DNA of 64,000 bases from Amoebidium appalachense (GCA_963693365.1 CAVNZM010000012.1:7440001-7504000); one strand, 5' to 3'; counted from the stretch's first letter, positions 12,042 to 41,817 are shown. The notes: a model not told the origin generated them from the sequence alone. Program-made: numbers and translations.

Positions 12042-13284
12042 ATGTGCGACTGCAGTGCGTTTTCGACACTTTCACAATGGCTGCAAGGAAAGGTAGCACC
12101 CTTGCCAGAACAAGATACCAAAAAATCTGTGGCAAAACCCGTTTTCCCAAATCGCCTTGCGGACGCAACAACACAACAGCCCGACACGGTTAGAAAACCC
12201 AACAATTTTCCTGGAGGGACGTTAGAACTAGAACGCTTCCTCGTGGTTGAAAAGGACATAGGTAAAGGCTCTACCAGTGCGGTACATGCGGCCATTGATC
12301 TAAACACCGGCGCAAAAGTCGCCATGAAACGCATGCCTCGAAATGCGAGCAATTGTTTGCAAATCCTGCGGGAACGCGACACTCACAAGCTAGCGAGCGC
12401 AACGGGCCACCCACACATAGTAAAATGCATCGACGTATATGAAGACGGCCACAAAATGACCCTCATTCTCGAATACTTGCAAGGGGGCGATCTTCTAGAT
12501 TACATCCCGCCCGACGAGGGATTGCAGGTGCAAGAGGTACTTCGATTCTCCGAGCACCTACTATGTGCACTCGTACATTTGCACGATCTCGGAATAGCGC
12601 ACAGGGATATAAAACCCGAAAATTGCCTCCTTTCAAGTGATAAACAGACGCTGAAGTTGTGTGATTTTGGGCACGCGGTTTGCGACACTTCTACGATACT
12701 TCTGTCGGAAAACTGCGGTACTCTTCCTTACATGTCGCCGGAAATGGTTGCCAGGCGCGTGGTAGATTTTTCGAACGGCCGATGTTTGGAGTGCAGGATG
12801 TGTAATTTTTGCCATGGCAACTGGGAGGTTTCCTTGGTGCCTGGCTGCAAACACAAACAGTGAATACCTACTGTACGCACAAGGGAAACATAGCGCGGAG
12901 GAGGGCAAGAGGTGGGCGAAACTTGACCCGCAACTGCGAGAAATAATTGAACTCATGTTGGTGATCGATCCAAAAAAACGGGCGACGGCTAAAGAGGTGC
13001 TTGAAATGATCCGCGAAAGAATACGAAATTTGAATCTCGGAAATGCTGAGGTGGTAATGACGAGTCAAGAGAAATCAGATGGTGGGACGATAACGTTTGA
13101 AACACCGAAAGAGGAAAAAGATCAGGCGGAAATTTGCGAGAAAGAGGACGAGAAGTGGACTGTCACAGAGAACGACATCGTGGGTAGGATTGGTGTCGAC
13201 AGTTTGGAGACAATGGGCATGAAGGACGGGTTGAAGGAACGACGGATGGGTGAGGCGCCATCAGTGGCGTCTGCCTGTATTTAA
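12042..13284 (+). CDS. Ser/Thr protein kinase, intronless, with one internal frameshift
   Basis: Reads from ATG 12042 with kinase signatures in order: glycine-loop GKGSTSAVHAA, VAMKRM (catalytic Lys), an alpha-C Glu in ILRERD, HRDIKPEN (catalytic loop), LCDFGHAV (DFG) and a PYMSPEM activation-segment end (SPE in place of APE). Close to 12770-12780 the frame shifts by one base. Past that point the other frame continues the fold exactly as expected (ADVWSAGCVIFAMATGRFPW, then IDPKKRAT) to the stop at 13284. Total length would be about 413 residues, with a charged C-terminal tail. Overall resemblance is to CAMK/AGC-type kinases; no subfamily is assigned. It is unlike every other gene here in lacking introns. 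Sequencing error, recent pseudogenisation or a retrocopy are all possible. Confidence 0.7.
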
Positions 13285-13611
13285 ATGTTTGTTTGTTTTT
13301 TTTTTTTTTTTTTTTGGGGGGGGGGGGGGGGGGCGGTCCCAAAGGAATTCTTTGCTGCATTTAGTGTTTCCGTGGTGGGTGATGGATTCATGGTAGCTGC
13401 TGTTTGAGTTTAGCAATATTTGTTTAATATCGAAGGTGGAAGGATGTGTTCTGTACGACCAGCTAAGTGTTTTGCATGAAGCTCAGGAAAACGGTGTCTG
13501 TGTGTGTGTGCGTGTGCGTATGGGTGTGTGTGTGTTACTTTTTCTCTGATGTAGTTATTATTATCATTATATTATTATTGTTCCTACTGCTATTATTGTG
13601 TGCCTCTGTGT

Positions 13612-13678
<67 letters not shown>

Positions 13679-14579
13679 CGTAGGTATCTGATGTGCCAGT
13701 TAATTCATTTCTATCTTTCTTTCTTTTTTCCTTTTTTTGCTGAATGGGTTAACCTTTTGAGCGTGATAGTTTATGAACCTATATCATGTAATAGTACCAC
13801 ACCTTCACATGATTGCCACTCCTAATACTGTGACATATATACCTTAACGCGCGAGTACACACACCAGAACTCCTACGTATGCATGTGGATAAAGCATGAA
13901 ACAGAAATTAGCCAAGATGCAAATAAAGTGCATGGAATTCGAGATATGTTTATAATGTATATCCATGTGTATCCATGTATATGATCATACGTTTTTAAGT
14001 ATATCTCACTTCATAGCCCGCTATTGGTTGGTCCATATATATAAATATTTATCGATGGATCTAACAATGATGAATGAAAAATACTCTCTGCCTGGTTGCA
14101 CTTATAAAATCACACAGCCCCCTATGTTGTCTGTCATGAATGTGCACTTCAGCTCCACCCCGCGTTACCCTCCCCCCCCTCCCCCCCCCCCCCCCCCCCC
14201 CCCCAGCTGTCGCCGACGTGCACGCACGTAGGAACGTATAACCATGGGTTCAGGAGATACACATCCACACACCCGGCCGCAATCACTTGCAGACAAACCC
14301 ATTTACACCACAAGTTCCCGAGCGCTTTGATTTGGTTTGCCTATATAAGGCAACATTACTTGTTAATCCCGGGGTTAATTGTATGCATTTGCCACAAGAG
14401 GTACACAGACCAGAGATGCATGATGGCAGGTGTTACCCAATCAAAATTAGCCTACTATTTATGCGTCAAAGTTTTTGGCAAGTGCCTAACCATAAAACGT
14501 TCTGTACCCTTGCTGGCTAACTTTTTTAGCTGCAGCGCTGCCTGCAGCTGCAGTATATAACTTATTTCTACATGTACAA

Positions 14580-14610
<31 letters not shown>

Positions 14611-14677
14611 TCCCTTTTTTTCCTCTTCCAATATTGTTAATAGTATTTTTCTTTTTTGTACCTGGTCCAACGTGTGT

Positions 14678-14709
<32 letters not shown>

Positions 14710-14790
14710 GGGGGGATATGTCACGGTGCTGTTCATTCTGCAGCTGAAAGCTCAGATTTGCTGACACACACACAGACACACAGACACACA

Positions 14791-14853
<63 letters not shown>

Positions 14854-15052
14854 ATGCGCGCGTATTTGCACTTAGCTTACAGTGTCGACGTCACTCACAA
14901 ACGCGGGGGGGGGGGAAGGGGGGGGGGGGGGGGGGGGGGGGGGGACGCATGCACACACACACACACGCACACACACGCACGCACACGCACACACACGCAC
15001 ACAAACACGTAACACAAACACACACACACACACACACACACCGTGGCGCGTG

Positions 15053-15105
<53 letters not shown>

Positions 15106-15602
15106 CCACTAGCACTGAGTCACACACCTTATTCCAAATTCTTAAGTGCACTCACCTAGCAGGTGTCCGTAACGGTTTTTAATGTTGTTTTAAAAAATGT
15201 TCCACAATTTCTTACACTCATGAACAGCAATTACAATAGTGACCTAAGTGCCCTTCGAAACTAATTAACACTAAGATTAAATTCACACTGCATGCATTGG
15301 CAGTATGTAACCCGTTCAGGTAACACTATTATTCCCATTTCTTATCGTATAATTCCACTAAAGTAACATATGTACAAACCTAGACTGAGCTAATATTGCC
15401 CTTTGCGCATGCAGAACAGTCCTTCTTCAGTTCGTTTGATGGTTTAAGTTCAATACTACAAATACATCTATATCGAGCATTACAACAACATCCATGTACT
15501 GCGATATGCAAACCGTAATCAATAAATGCAGCATCCCTTTAATCCTCTGAAATAGTAGTCACTCAACCGGCTGCTAGTTAAAGGGGACCAAACCCCCCCC
15601 CC

Positions 15603-15634
<32 letters not shown>

Positions 15635-15824
15635 ATGCCGAACCACTTAAAGTTTAAAATGTTTTATATACAAACGTTCACTCAAGCCCCCAGAATTTTG
15701 TAATACTACTATACAACATTCATTTTCCTTTTCTCTGGACCTTCAAACACTATCACGAATTAAAGTCATGCACACGGATCACTAACAAAGCAATATTCAG
15801 TTCATTCCCATTCAACATCGCTCA

Positions 15825-15863
<39 letters not shown>

Positions 15864-15986
15864 CCCACCCATTTCTTTTTTGCTTTCTTTATTTTTACCT
15901 TTCCTTTTTTTTTCTTTTCTTTCTTCCTTTCTTTTTTCTCCCGGTTTGTCGTCGATGTTCTTTTCCACTGGCAGACCTAAATCAAT

Positions 15987-16020
<34 letters not shown>

Positions 16021-16118
16021 ACAAATTATAAAAATGAAAAATAAAAATAAAATAAAAATAAAATATAACAGATGCCTCACTTATCCCAGGATGTCCAAGG
16101 CCCAGATACTTCCGTGGC
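13285..16118. other. Intergenic DNA between the kinase and the DIL gene, rich in simple repeats
   Basis: Holds T(n)G(n) at 13297-13334, (GT)nG(n) at about 13605-13677, poly-C near 14185 and 14581-14607, (GT)nG(n) near 14671-14717, (CA)n at 14764-14846 and 14954-15101, C(n)A(n) near 15594-15632, and two poly-C runs at 15828-15858 and 15990-16020. A unique AT-rich segment lies at about 15.15-15.8 kb. No gene is recognisable. The 3' untranslated end of the DIL gene should lie just below 16119. Confidence 0.6.
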
Positions 16119-32877
<16,759 letters not shown>

Positions 32878-34335
32878 TTATTCCTTTTAAACACACTGAT
32901 TTAGTGCTCCCATGCTCAAAAACTACCAGAAAACGCTTTTTCTTAACATGTGTGACAGGAATCCCTTTCGCTTTCCTCGTTCGAAACGCCCCAACTCTAA
33001 AACGTAACAATAGCACGGCACCTTTATCGGACTTTCAGAGCCGCTCCCTCTCAATGAATGTTCATATAATATACAGGAAACTCGTGCAGCTGAGGTCAAT
33101 TGCGGTCTTGGTTGCGTTTTATGTAGGCCCCTTTAAAAAATGTGCTAGTTTACACTGTCCTGGTGAGCTGCCGATCCTTCAAGACTTCGGGACAGAATGA
33201 AACGTCAATCCCCAAAAGGTCACTTTCCTAGATCCAGTCACCCAAATGAAGTATTAGACGAGTCTATATTCGCGCGCCAGCAACAAGAAAACCACAAGAT
33301 CTTAGCTTCGTTTTGAGCAAAAGACATGACTATGTATAGCTAAAGGAAAGCAGCTGGGCATGCAGCTGGAGAAAGGGGAACTACATACGCAGAAATCGCG
33401 ATAATCTTGAAGGGTCAAACTAGATTGGCTGCAATAAAATAAGGGTGCAAAGTTATCCAATCAGATGTAAGGATCTCTAATCGCCCGTAGAGGCCCGGTT
33501 TGAGATTCGCTGATTCGGCTGTGTGACTCACTGTGTATGTGTCAGTGTGTGTACATACATGTACACATGCATGCATGTGTGTGTGTGTGTGTGTGTGTGT
33601 GCTTCAGTGTGACATGTGTGCCAGTGTCAAAGACGTTTTTGAGTGTGCGTGTGCGTGCGGACATACAGCGTGCGGCGTGCTTGCTGCACCGTGTGTGTGT
33701 TATGTGCGGCCAATAAAGTGCAATCATTCCCCAATATATTAATACGCACTTATCATAGGTTGCAATATTTGTTGGCCATGGGGTACTAGCTATAGTAGTA
33801 CTACCACGCCCGGCGCCGGACGGTATTATTATTGGCCTACGCCGTGATGTGTTCCATCATCGATCATTATCATGCAATCACCCACACACGTGCACACACA
33901 CGCGCACACACACATGTACACGTGCACACACACACACACTGCACACGTGCATGTGCACACACACACACACACATACACACATCAGATACCCTTACTTGTG
34001 CCATGTCATCCTGTAGCGAGAGTTTGCTTGAGGGTGAGGTGTAGGGTGTGAATAATGAATAAAGCTGGCATTGGGCAGCAAAGTTATATGGTAAGTAAAT
34101 GTGATGGTATGATGGTCTGGATGCAAAGACTCATAGACAGTGATATTATCATTTTATTCAGATTTTGACAGAGCATGTCGAAGATTATAGAATTATTAGG
34201 CTTAGGCCAAATTTTATTAAATGTGCACATATGCATAGTATGCATAGCATGGTGGCGACAGAGAAAAAAAGAAACACCTTATGTCATTTGCAATAAGTGC
34301 CCCACCGCAGAGGTTGTACAAGTGATTCGCGTCGC

Positions 34336-34381
<46 letters not shown>

Positions 34382-34740
34382 AAACCCATTCTTTTGTGGA
34401 GGCACAGGAACCGGGCTATTGCCATCGATGGGCTCTGGCAAGTGTCTTCTGCCTGCACACTTTTTAATTATTCTGTTTTATGGTTAGATTTCCGGGCCTT
34501 TTGTTTTTGTGGGGACCCATAAACTAGTCTTGTCCTTTGGTGTTTTTGAACTTATAATGCAAAAATCTCTCCTCAACCCCCCTCCCCCCCCCCTCCCCCC
34601 CTCCCCCTCCCCCCCCCTCTCCCCCAACCCCCCTTCAAACCCAAAGACCAACCCCTTCAGCCCAAAGTCACCGGGTTGATGCTATTCTGTGAGGCTGCCA
34701 GGGCCGGGGGAGGTTGCCCCCACGTGGGAGGGGGGGGGGG
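32878..34740. other. Intergenic DNA upstream of the DIL gene
   Basis: 32.88-33.53 kb is unique sequence and is the presumed promoter of the minus-strand DIL gene. After a (GT)n near 33.58 kb come two plus-strand AATAAA words (33711 and about 34058), a (CA)n block at 33.89-33.97 kb and a poly-C of about 40 nt at 34339-34379. No coding sequence is supported. Confidence 0.5.
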
Positions 34741-34750
34741 GGAGGGGGGG

Positions 34751-35637
34751 TAATTGCACGTCCGTGCACATCCCGATCCGCTCGGGAATGATATGGTACA
34801 ACATACATCGACCTGTTTTCTCACCCACCCCTTCCTCATGGTCAGGGAACAGGAAATGGAAGAAAAGAATGTGTTCAAGTTGGGGATAGGAGGGGAGGAG
34901 AGGAAGGAGAAACCCCAGAGCTCGGGAGGTGGTGGTGGGGAGAGGTGGAGGGAGGAGGCTCAGGAGGGGTGGATGGAGGGGGGAGGGGGGAGGAGGGGGG
35001 GGGGGGGGGGGAGGGGAGGGGAATAAGGCATTCGTAAGAGGGTTTGTCTTATTCAATGGCAGTTTTAGGCCAGATTCACCCCGGCAGGGAGAGGCTGTCG
35101 GATTGTGAGGGAGTAAGAAGGCATCTGCCTAGGACTAGGGGAGGGGGAGCTCCGGAGGGAGGGGGGGGGGGGGGGGGGGGGGGAGGGGGGGGGGTAATTG
35201 CACGTCCGTGCACATCCCGATCCGCTCGGGAATGATATGGTACAACATACATCGACCTGTTTTCTCACCCACCCCTTCCTCATGGTCAGGGAACAGGAAA
35301 TGGAAGAAAAGAATGTGTTCAAGTTGGGGATAGGAGGGGAGGAGAGGAAGGAGAAACCCCAGAGCTCGGGAGGTGGTGGTGGGGAGAGGTGGAGGGAGGA
35401 GGCTCAGGAGGGGTGGATGGAGGGGGGGAGGGGGGAGGAGGGGGGGGGGGGGGGGGGGGGGAGGGGGAGGGGAATAAGGCATTCGTAAGAGGGTTTGTCT
35501 TATTCAATGGCAGTTTTAGGCCAGATTCACCCCGGCAGGGAGAGGCTGTCGGATTGTGAGGGAGTAAGAAGGCATCTGCCTAGGACTAGGGGAGGGGGAG
35601 CTCCGGAGGGAGGGGGGGGGGGGGGGGGGGGGGGGGG
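34751..35637 (+). repeat. Near-perfect 444-bp tandem duplication bounded by G runs
   Basis: The unit starting TAATTGCACGTCCGTGCAC at 34751 recurs at 35195. It stays identical by eye through AATGGAAGAAAAGAATGTG and GGCAGTTTTAGGCCAGATTC to CTAGGGGAGGGGGAGCTCC, differing mainly in G-run length. Both ends lie in poly-G. The unit holds a short open frame (MVREQEMEEKN-type) without recognised homology, which I do not call a gene. Confidence 0.85.
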
Positions 35638-36393
35638 GATGTGTATGTATGTGTGTATGTGTGTGGTGGTGGTGGTGGGGGGTGGGGTGGGTGGGTGGGG
35701 GGGGGTGGGTGTGTGTGTGTGGGGGGGGGGGGGGATAACCTCTTATCCGTTGTGAGCACGAGTGTAAGCTTTCTCATGCATATTCCTAGTTTTTTTTAAG
35801 GTTTCATAAAAACTTTTGTTTTGGCGCACCGAAACTTCCCGCCCAAAGCATCTATTTGGCTAAATTTGCGATCGCGCAAAAATAGTTGGTCCATACAATT
35901 TTTTTTTCGATTTGCGATATTCAGGCTACTTTATTTATAGTTTTATGACAGGACTCAGCAGGGTTGGTTATCAAGCAGGTCAAATATCGCATATCAGACC
36001 GAGTCGTGTGCATGTCATCTTTTTTAACCCCAGGACAGAAAGACATGGTCATATCACGCTATGATAGTGACCAGCAAAATTCAATGGAAAGTCTATAAGG
36101 TATTACAAACATCAAGTAATGTGTAAGTTGCATTCGAACTTTCAACTGTTTAACAAGGCCATTCGTGCCCAGTCCCGTTCAATACTGTATGCTAAATTGG
36201 AGTTACACATTACTGTAATAACGTGGCCGCTACCGTTGTGATTAAGTTTAAGGGAGGAGTATAGATTACGGGCCCAAACAGGGTGATTAACTGAGATACC
36301 TAAGACTTAGCGAAGATGCTTTCCGAAGGTACTGTATCCGTTACTTAGAGTCTTCAAATTACTAGTAGGGTGACTTCCTTAGGTTCAAGTTCT
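35638..36393. other. Intergenic unique DNA after a GT/G-rich stretch
   Basis: A GT- and G-rich stretch to about 35735 is followed by non-repetitive AT-rich sequence up to the stop of the surface glycoprotein gene. No gene or RNA recognised. Confidence 0.5.
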
Positions 36394-36907
36394 TCAAAAG
36401 ACATTTGCAATCATAGCACCCAGAGCAGCGACCACAACCACCAGACAGTTAACAGCGTTAAAGGAGCCAAGGGAAGGCGTTGCAGAAGTCGACGGGCCTG
36501 GGGTCGACGTCGCCGTTGAGGTACTTGTAGTAGCGGAAGCATCGACACTCAAAGTAGGGTCATACACCATCGACTTAACAAAGTGTGGGAATACCATCGT
36601 CACATCTTTAACACTCAGAGACACGTTGCATTGCTTAGTTGCCGGGTTCCCCTGGGCATCTTTAACAGTCACATACTGTTCCAGTTTCACGCTGCCGGAA
36701 GGGGTTTTAACGGTCGTCAGCTCTGTCCCTGCATCGTTTGTGGTGTTGAAGTCTCCTGCACCTCCGTTGTCTTCAATGTTGACCCCAAAGTGGAGCGTGT
36801 TGTTCTCGTTGAGGAAGGGCCAGTCGCTAACCTTGACCGTAAACTTCAGCGTATTTTCTTCTTGCTTATGTGTGGCGACCTGTTTTTGTTTGGAAAATTG
36901 TGAGCCA

Positions 36908-36965
<58 letters not shown>

Positions 36966-37898
36966 GGGGGACGGGAGGGAGGGGAGGGGGGGGGGGGGGG
37001 TTGGTAAACAAGGTGCCGCATTCCGTGATGTGCGTTCGAGGTCATTTGGACTGTTGGAAAAGGCCCAGAAGCCTAGGGGGCAGCTGCAGGGTTGTATGTT
37101 CTAATTATTCTCTTGATGATATTTTCTGTGTTCTGGTGTTTTGTATTTTTAGCAGACTATTGCTAGGGGTGTTTGATTGTTGCAAGCTTGGGTTCCTTTT
37201 ACCATTTGCTTTGCTAGGAGGGTTGGCTTTGTGCGGTACAGCCTTTTGCTGGAGGGGGACCCGGGGGGGGGGGGGGGGGAGGGGGATGGGGAGAAAGGGG
37301 GGAAGGGGGGAAGGGGGGGGGGGGGGAAGGGAGAGAGGGGGGAAGGGGTGGAGGGGAAGGGCGGGGGGTGGGGGGGGGACTCGAAGTGAGCCGTGCCAAG
37401 AGAGGCCTGTTTGCATTATTGGGGGGTGCAATATGAATGGAGCGTTGAGTGAAAGAATTCGAAAGTAGTAGAAGGGATGTTGGGTATGGTCCGGGGACAA
37501 TAGAATGAAAAGCGGAGGGGGGGGGGGGGGAGGGGGGGGGGAAGGGGAGGGGGGGGGGTAGGGGGGGAGGAGGAGGGGGGCGATGGGCAGCCACACACCT
37601 GCACCATAACCTCTGTGCAGTTTATGCCATCTTGAGCAAGACAATACTTGGTATCATTCTTCACGCAGTCTACATTTTTCTTGTCGGCGTTGATGCAGCG
37701 GAAGAGGTCGCATGTGTTGGATGTGATGTTGAAGGAAGTGCACACCGGCTCCGGATTGGTCGAGTTGTGGATGAGGTATGTATCAAACGAGAACCTGTTA
37801 AGGGTTGCATGGTGATTAGTGATGGTTGCCCGTGGGATGGTGTCAGGAAGGAAGTCGATGTGCCCAGAAGAATGGCTAAGTTTTTTTTTTTTTTTTTT

Positions 37899-37929
<31 letters not shown>

Positions 37930-39377
37930 GTTGGAGAACATGGTACTGCAGAAGCAGCGCGAAGAGGAAAAAAAGAGGGAAAAGTGAGAATGCACAATTG
38001 CATAAAGTCGAAATAAGGTGTTTTTTTCTACGAGTCCAATTTTACCACTACGTAACCTCCGATGTAAAAGCTTTCAGGCATGTGTGGTTTTCCTTTTTTT
38101 TCATTTTTTTTTTTTTCATTCAACGGTTTCATTTTGTTTATTTCTTATTTCTTATTTCATTTTCATTTTTTTCTGAGGAGGGGGGGGGGGGGGGGGGGGG
38201 GGGAGGGAGGGGAGGGGCTGCTTGAGAATGTCGGAGGAGTATTCAGAAAACCAGACGCGTGTAGCGGCACGCTAAAGGGCCTGTGGCAGGAGTTACAGTG
38301 TTGTGGGTTGGAGAGAGAGAAGGGGAGGGTGGGGGGGAGGAGGGGCGGGAGGCGGAGTGGGGGGGGGGGGGGGGGGGGGGGGTAATAAAGGAAATGTGGT
38401 TTAATTTAAAATTACAGTTGTGCATGATCGATGCAGCCAGCTAGCAGAAGACAAGCTCATAAGTAAGGTTGAGGATAGATTGAGAGGTTGGTGTTTTTTT
38501 CGTGTGTGTCACCAGGTAGGAGGGGTGCTTACTGTGCCTTCTGGTTTTTGCCCGGGCCGACATCAATAGTTGTGTTGAACGACACCTTTGTGCATGTCGT
38601 TGCGTTTGTTCCCTCGGGGCACACACCGTCAATGGCAGACCAAGCAGTTGCCTTGTTGGCCCACAAGGTTTCCTGTGTATTTTTTGTGTCGTTGTGATGT
38701 GTCCGTGTAGGGTGTGTCGGTGCACCAAAAACAGGGAAGGGAAAGCCGGGAATTCTGGAGGGGCGAGACAGCAGGGGAGGCGAGTTGAGTACCCTGGCCC
38801 ACGGTCGCTCGCACATGAACAGGCACACGCACAACATTAAGAGTTACGCACATGCACAAAAAGTGCACAAATGTGCACAAAACAAGAAAATGCCGATTGA
38901 ATAGTAAGACAGACTCCTGCAGCTGGACCGCGTTGCCAGTGCCAGCGCGTTAGCTACTACTGTTCAACATATAAAAAAACAGTTACTCGAGTCCGCCCTA
39001 TGTGTGTAACAAACACAACTACAGTAATCCATGCACAAACACGCGCGCAGAATAATGGCCAAAGTCACAGAAACAGGCCCATGAACACACACGGACATGC
39101 ATACATGCACATGCACCTTGTTGGTCGTCACTTTTCCAGTCGTATCGTATTCCTCCAGCTTTGCCATCTTGATCTTCACAGACCTCGTGCTGTTTGTCTT
39201 GAAGAAAAGTCTAAACTGCCCCGAGTTGCCAACATATTCCACCCCATATTTTGCGTTTTCCACAGTTGGAGAGCCAGCTGTCGTTTCGTTTATGCCCACG
39301 TTAGCGTTTTTTCCACCTGCCTCCACGTTGGTGACGGCAACCGCCGCTGCAAAAAAAGCGAACCCGGATTTCAACAT
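36394..39377 (-). CDS. Secreted, GPI-anchor-type surface glycoprotein of unknown family
   Basis: Four exons on the minus strand, 39377-39117, 38672-38533, 37794-37599 and 36879-36394, give 1083 nt and 360 residues with phases 0, 2 and 0. It starts MLKSGFAFFAAAVAVTNVEA, a clear signal peptide. The body has many N-X-S/T sites (NETT, NSTR, NATT, NTTI, NSTN, NITS) and about ten Cys, mostly in exons 2 and 3. A Ser/Thr/Pro stalk (ATTSTSTATSTPGPST) precedes a hydrophobic end without a basic tail (CLVVVVAALGAMIANVF), as expected for GPI attachment. I do not recognise the family. Intron 3 carries about 55 G (36910-36964). The homologous broken copy at 43.7-46.0 kb confirms every exon boundary of this model. 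Confidence 0.72.
36910..36964 (+). repeat. Poly-G run of about 55 nt
   Basis: One of the longest pure G runs in the window. It lies in intron 3 of the surface glycoprotein gene about 30 bp from the exon 4 acceptor, where the sense strand is poly-C. Confidence 0.95.
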
Positions 39378-39840
39378 TTTCTCGGTCTTGTGAACACAGA
39401 AGGCCTACATATGTTGAATAGGAAAAGCTATCGGGCCGATATCGATTTTCCCCCAAAAGATATGAAGGAGAGTTCTGAAACTTCCTTTTGGAAGGAGAGT
39501 CGACGCGTGCGTGCGTCTTTTTTGACCGTCTGGTCCAAAGCCCTAACCGGCGTTGTACGTGAGACAACTCGTGTTGTTATTCGTCAATACAATTACTTTG
39601 ATGCGCAATAAGCCAATGTAATATTTGTTATGTCATAAGCCCGTTTTGATTAGCTTTAAATCATTGTCAGCTATGATCGCATGTGCGTTTTGTAATTGTT
39701 TGGAGTCATGCTGCTGCGGTGAGATGCCTTTTATAGCTTGCCACACGTTCACAAGTTGAATCACAACACGGAGGAAAGCTAAAAATAACAAAATATCACC
39801 ACAGCGCGCCATTCACGTGCCACGATTTTTTTTTCCGGTC
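39378..39840 (-). promoter_or_regulatory. Upstream region of the surface glycoprotein gene, conserved in the duplicate
   Basis: The reverse complement shares blocks with the sequence upstream of the pseudogene at 43221-43670, including CATAGCTGACAATGATT, TCTCACGTAC and ATATTTTTAGCTTT-like words in the same order. This shows that the duplication carried the promoter region. Individual promoter elements are not identified. Confidence 0.5.
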
Positions 39841-40310
39841 CTTTCGTTGGTTTTATCTCCTACTTTCTCCGATGGAGACTTCGTTTTTGCGAAAGATTAA
39901 TCTACACATGTCTCGGTGATTTCGGAGCTACTCGCGTGCAGAAATGTGCGGTCACCTTGGGAGACAGTGGCACACAACCATACAGTGAGCATAGCGCTCT
40001 TTCATTACTAATATTCCATTGAAGTCAGTGGTTCCGACGTTCCGGGAATCCGATGTTCTTTTTCGGATCACGCACGGCTCCGCCATTTGAAGTGTGCGCG
40101 TGTAGAGTGCACGTCGAACCAACCTGCTTATGCACCGCTCTCCCCACGGACACAGATAACAGGTTATCCGTATGAGTGTATGCTTTGTATGTACGTATGC
40201 CTGTCTGACGATCCGCCATCCGATCATAATACATGTACAATACATGTATATCCCCTCCCACCCCTCCCTGAGGCTCCACCCCTCCCTCCCTCCCCCTCCC
40301 TCCCCCCCAA

Positions 40311-40468
40311 AACACACACACGCACACGCACACACGCACACGCACGCACGCACGCACCAACCCACACGCGTACACACACACAAACAGACAGACACATAAA
40401 CACACGCACACACAGACACGCACACACACACACACACGCACACACACGAACACATGCACACATACACA

Positions 40469-40536
<68 letters not shown>

Positions 40537-40617
40537 TAAACACAGTACAGTATCACTCACACACACAGGCACACGTGTAGACTGTGACACCCACCCACAC
40601 ACACACACGCACTGTTT

Positions 40618-40690
<73 letters not shown>

Positions 40691-40711
40691 GTCACACACA
40701 CACACACACAC

Positions 40712-40756
<45 letters not shown>

Positions 40757-40758
40757 GT

Positions 40759-40794
<36 letters not shown>

Positions 40795-40830
40795 CACACA
40801 CATGTGTACACACAAACACACAAGAACACG

Positions 40831-40866
<36 letters not shown>

Positions 40867-40912
40867 TGACACACACACACACACACACTTGCTATGACAC
40901 ACACACACACAC

Positions 40913-40998
<86 letters not shown>

Positions 40999-41010
40999 CA
41001 CACACACACA
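40311..41010 (+). repeat. Composite (CA)n block of about 700 bp
   Basis: (AC)n interrupted by (GCAC)n, (TC)n at about 40655-40670, and short unique words such as ACAGTATCACTCAC and CCGTCAC. It lies between the surface glycoprotein gene and its inverted duplicate. Confidence 0.95.
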
Positions 41011-41700
41011 CGATGGCTTGGACGTTCCCTCTTTTTCCCAGCAGCCGAACCCCAGCCCCCATCTCGCCTATGCATATATAGTATTGGCCAAGCCTTGAGC
41101 TAGCTCTAGGGCATGAGGGCAACTTGAAGAAGTAGTTCCCGCCTCTCTCTCCTCTCGTCTCCGCAGACCCTGAGGGGAGAGGTAGGGGGTAGCCTCCGGG
41201 GGAGCCGGGGGAGGGGGGGGAGGGGGGTTGGGGGAGGGGGGAAGGCAGGTACCGGAGGGGGGAAAGCGACGTGTCAAAAAGGGGAGGGATACATAGAGGG
41301 GGGGGCAAATCTGGGGTTGATAGGCTGAAAGCTAAGGAATTTGTGTTGTGTGTGTGTGTGTGTGTGGGGGGGGGGGGTGGAGAAGAGAGGGGGGTTGGTG
41401 GGGAGGGGGAGGGGGAGTCACAATTTGTGTGGGATAAAAGGAGGAGAGAGAGGGGAGGGGGGGGGGGGAGGGAGCGGGAAAGACGAAGAGGAGAGCCTAG
41501 CAAATCGTGTGAATCTCAATCGTGAAATGTTAATGATACCAAGTGTGAGCTCGCATATCGAGGCAAAATTAATCCCCCTTAAAATTAAAAGATCTATACA
41601 TATGCCATACACGAGGGTGCCCAAATCATACTGGGAATTTGAGGAGGGCTCAGATTTGGACAACCTGGGATTCCGAATCCCCCCCCCCCCCCCCCCCCCC
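41011..41700. other. Intergenic DNA, G-rich, then unique, then poly-C
   Basis: Holds G-rich stretches at about 41.2-41.5 kb with a (GT)nG(n) at 41343-41377, a unique segment at 41.5-41.68 kb and a poly-C run touching the foldback at 41701. No gene recognised. Confidence 0.5.
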
Positions 41701-41817
41701 CCCGCTGCGCTCCTCCGCATTTCAAATTCAAGGATCCCTTCTTGGCCCGGCCCAGATCTTTTGATGGCCGGGCCACGAAGGGATCCTTGATTTTGAAATG
41801 CGGAGGAGCGCAGCGGG
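41701..41817. repeat. Foldback (inverted repeat) with arms of about 50 bp
   Basis: The left arm starts CCCGCTGCGCTCCTCCGCAT. The right arm ends with its reverse complement, ATGCGGAGGAGCGCAGCGGG. The arms are nearly perfect, with a loop of about 12 nt around AGATCTTTTGA. Poly-C abuts the left arm and a G-rich run follows the right arm, so even the flanks are complementary. Confidence 0.85.

Noticed and set aside
34754-35488. Two near-identical 90-96-codon frames in the 444-bp tandem units
   Set aside because: They end in G-run translation and have no recognisable domain; the similarity comes from the duplication.
40311-41010. CRISPR-like regularity in CA-rich DNA
   Set aside because: No constant repeat/unique spacer structure; it is a eukaryotic microsatellite block.
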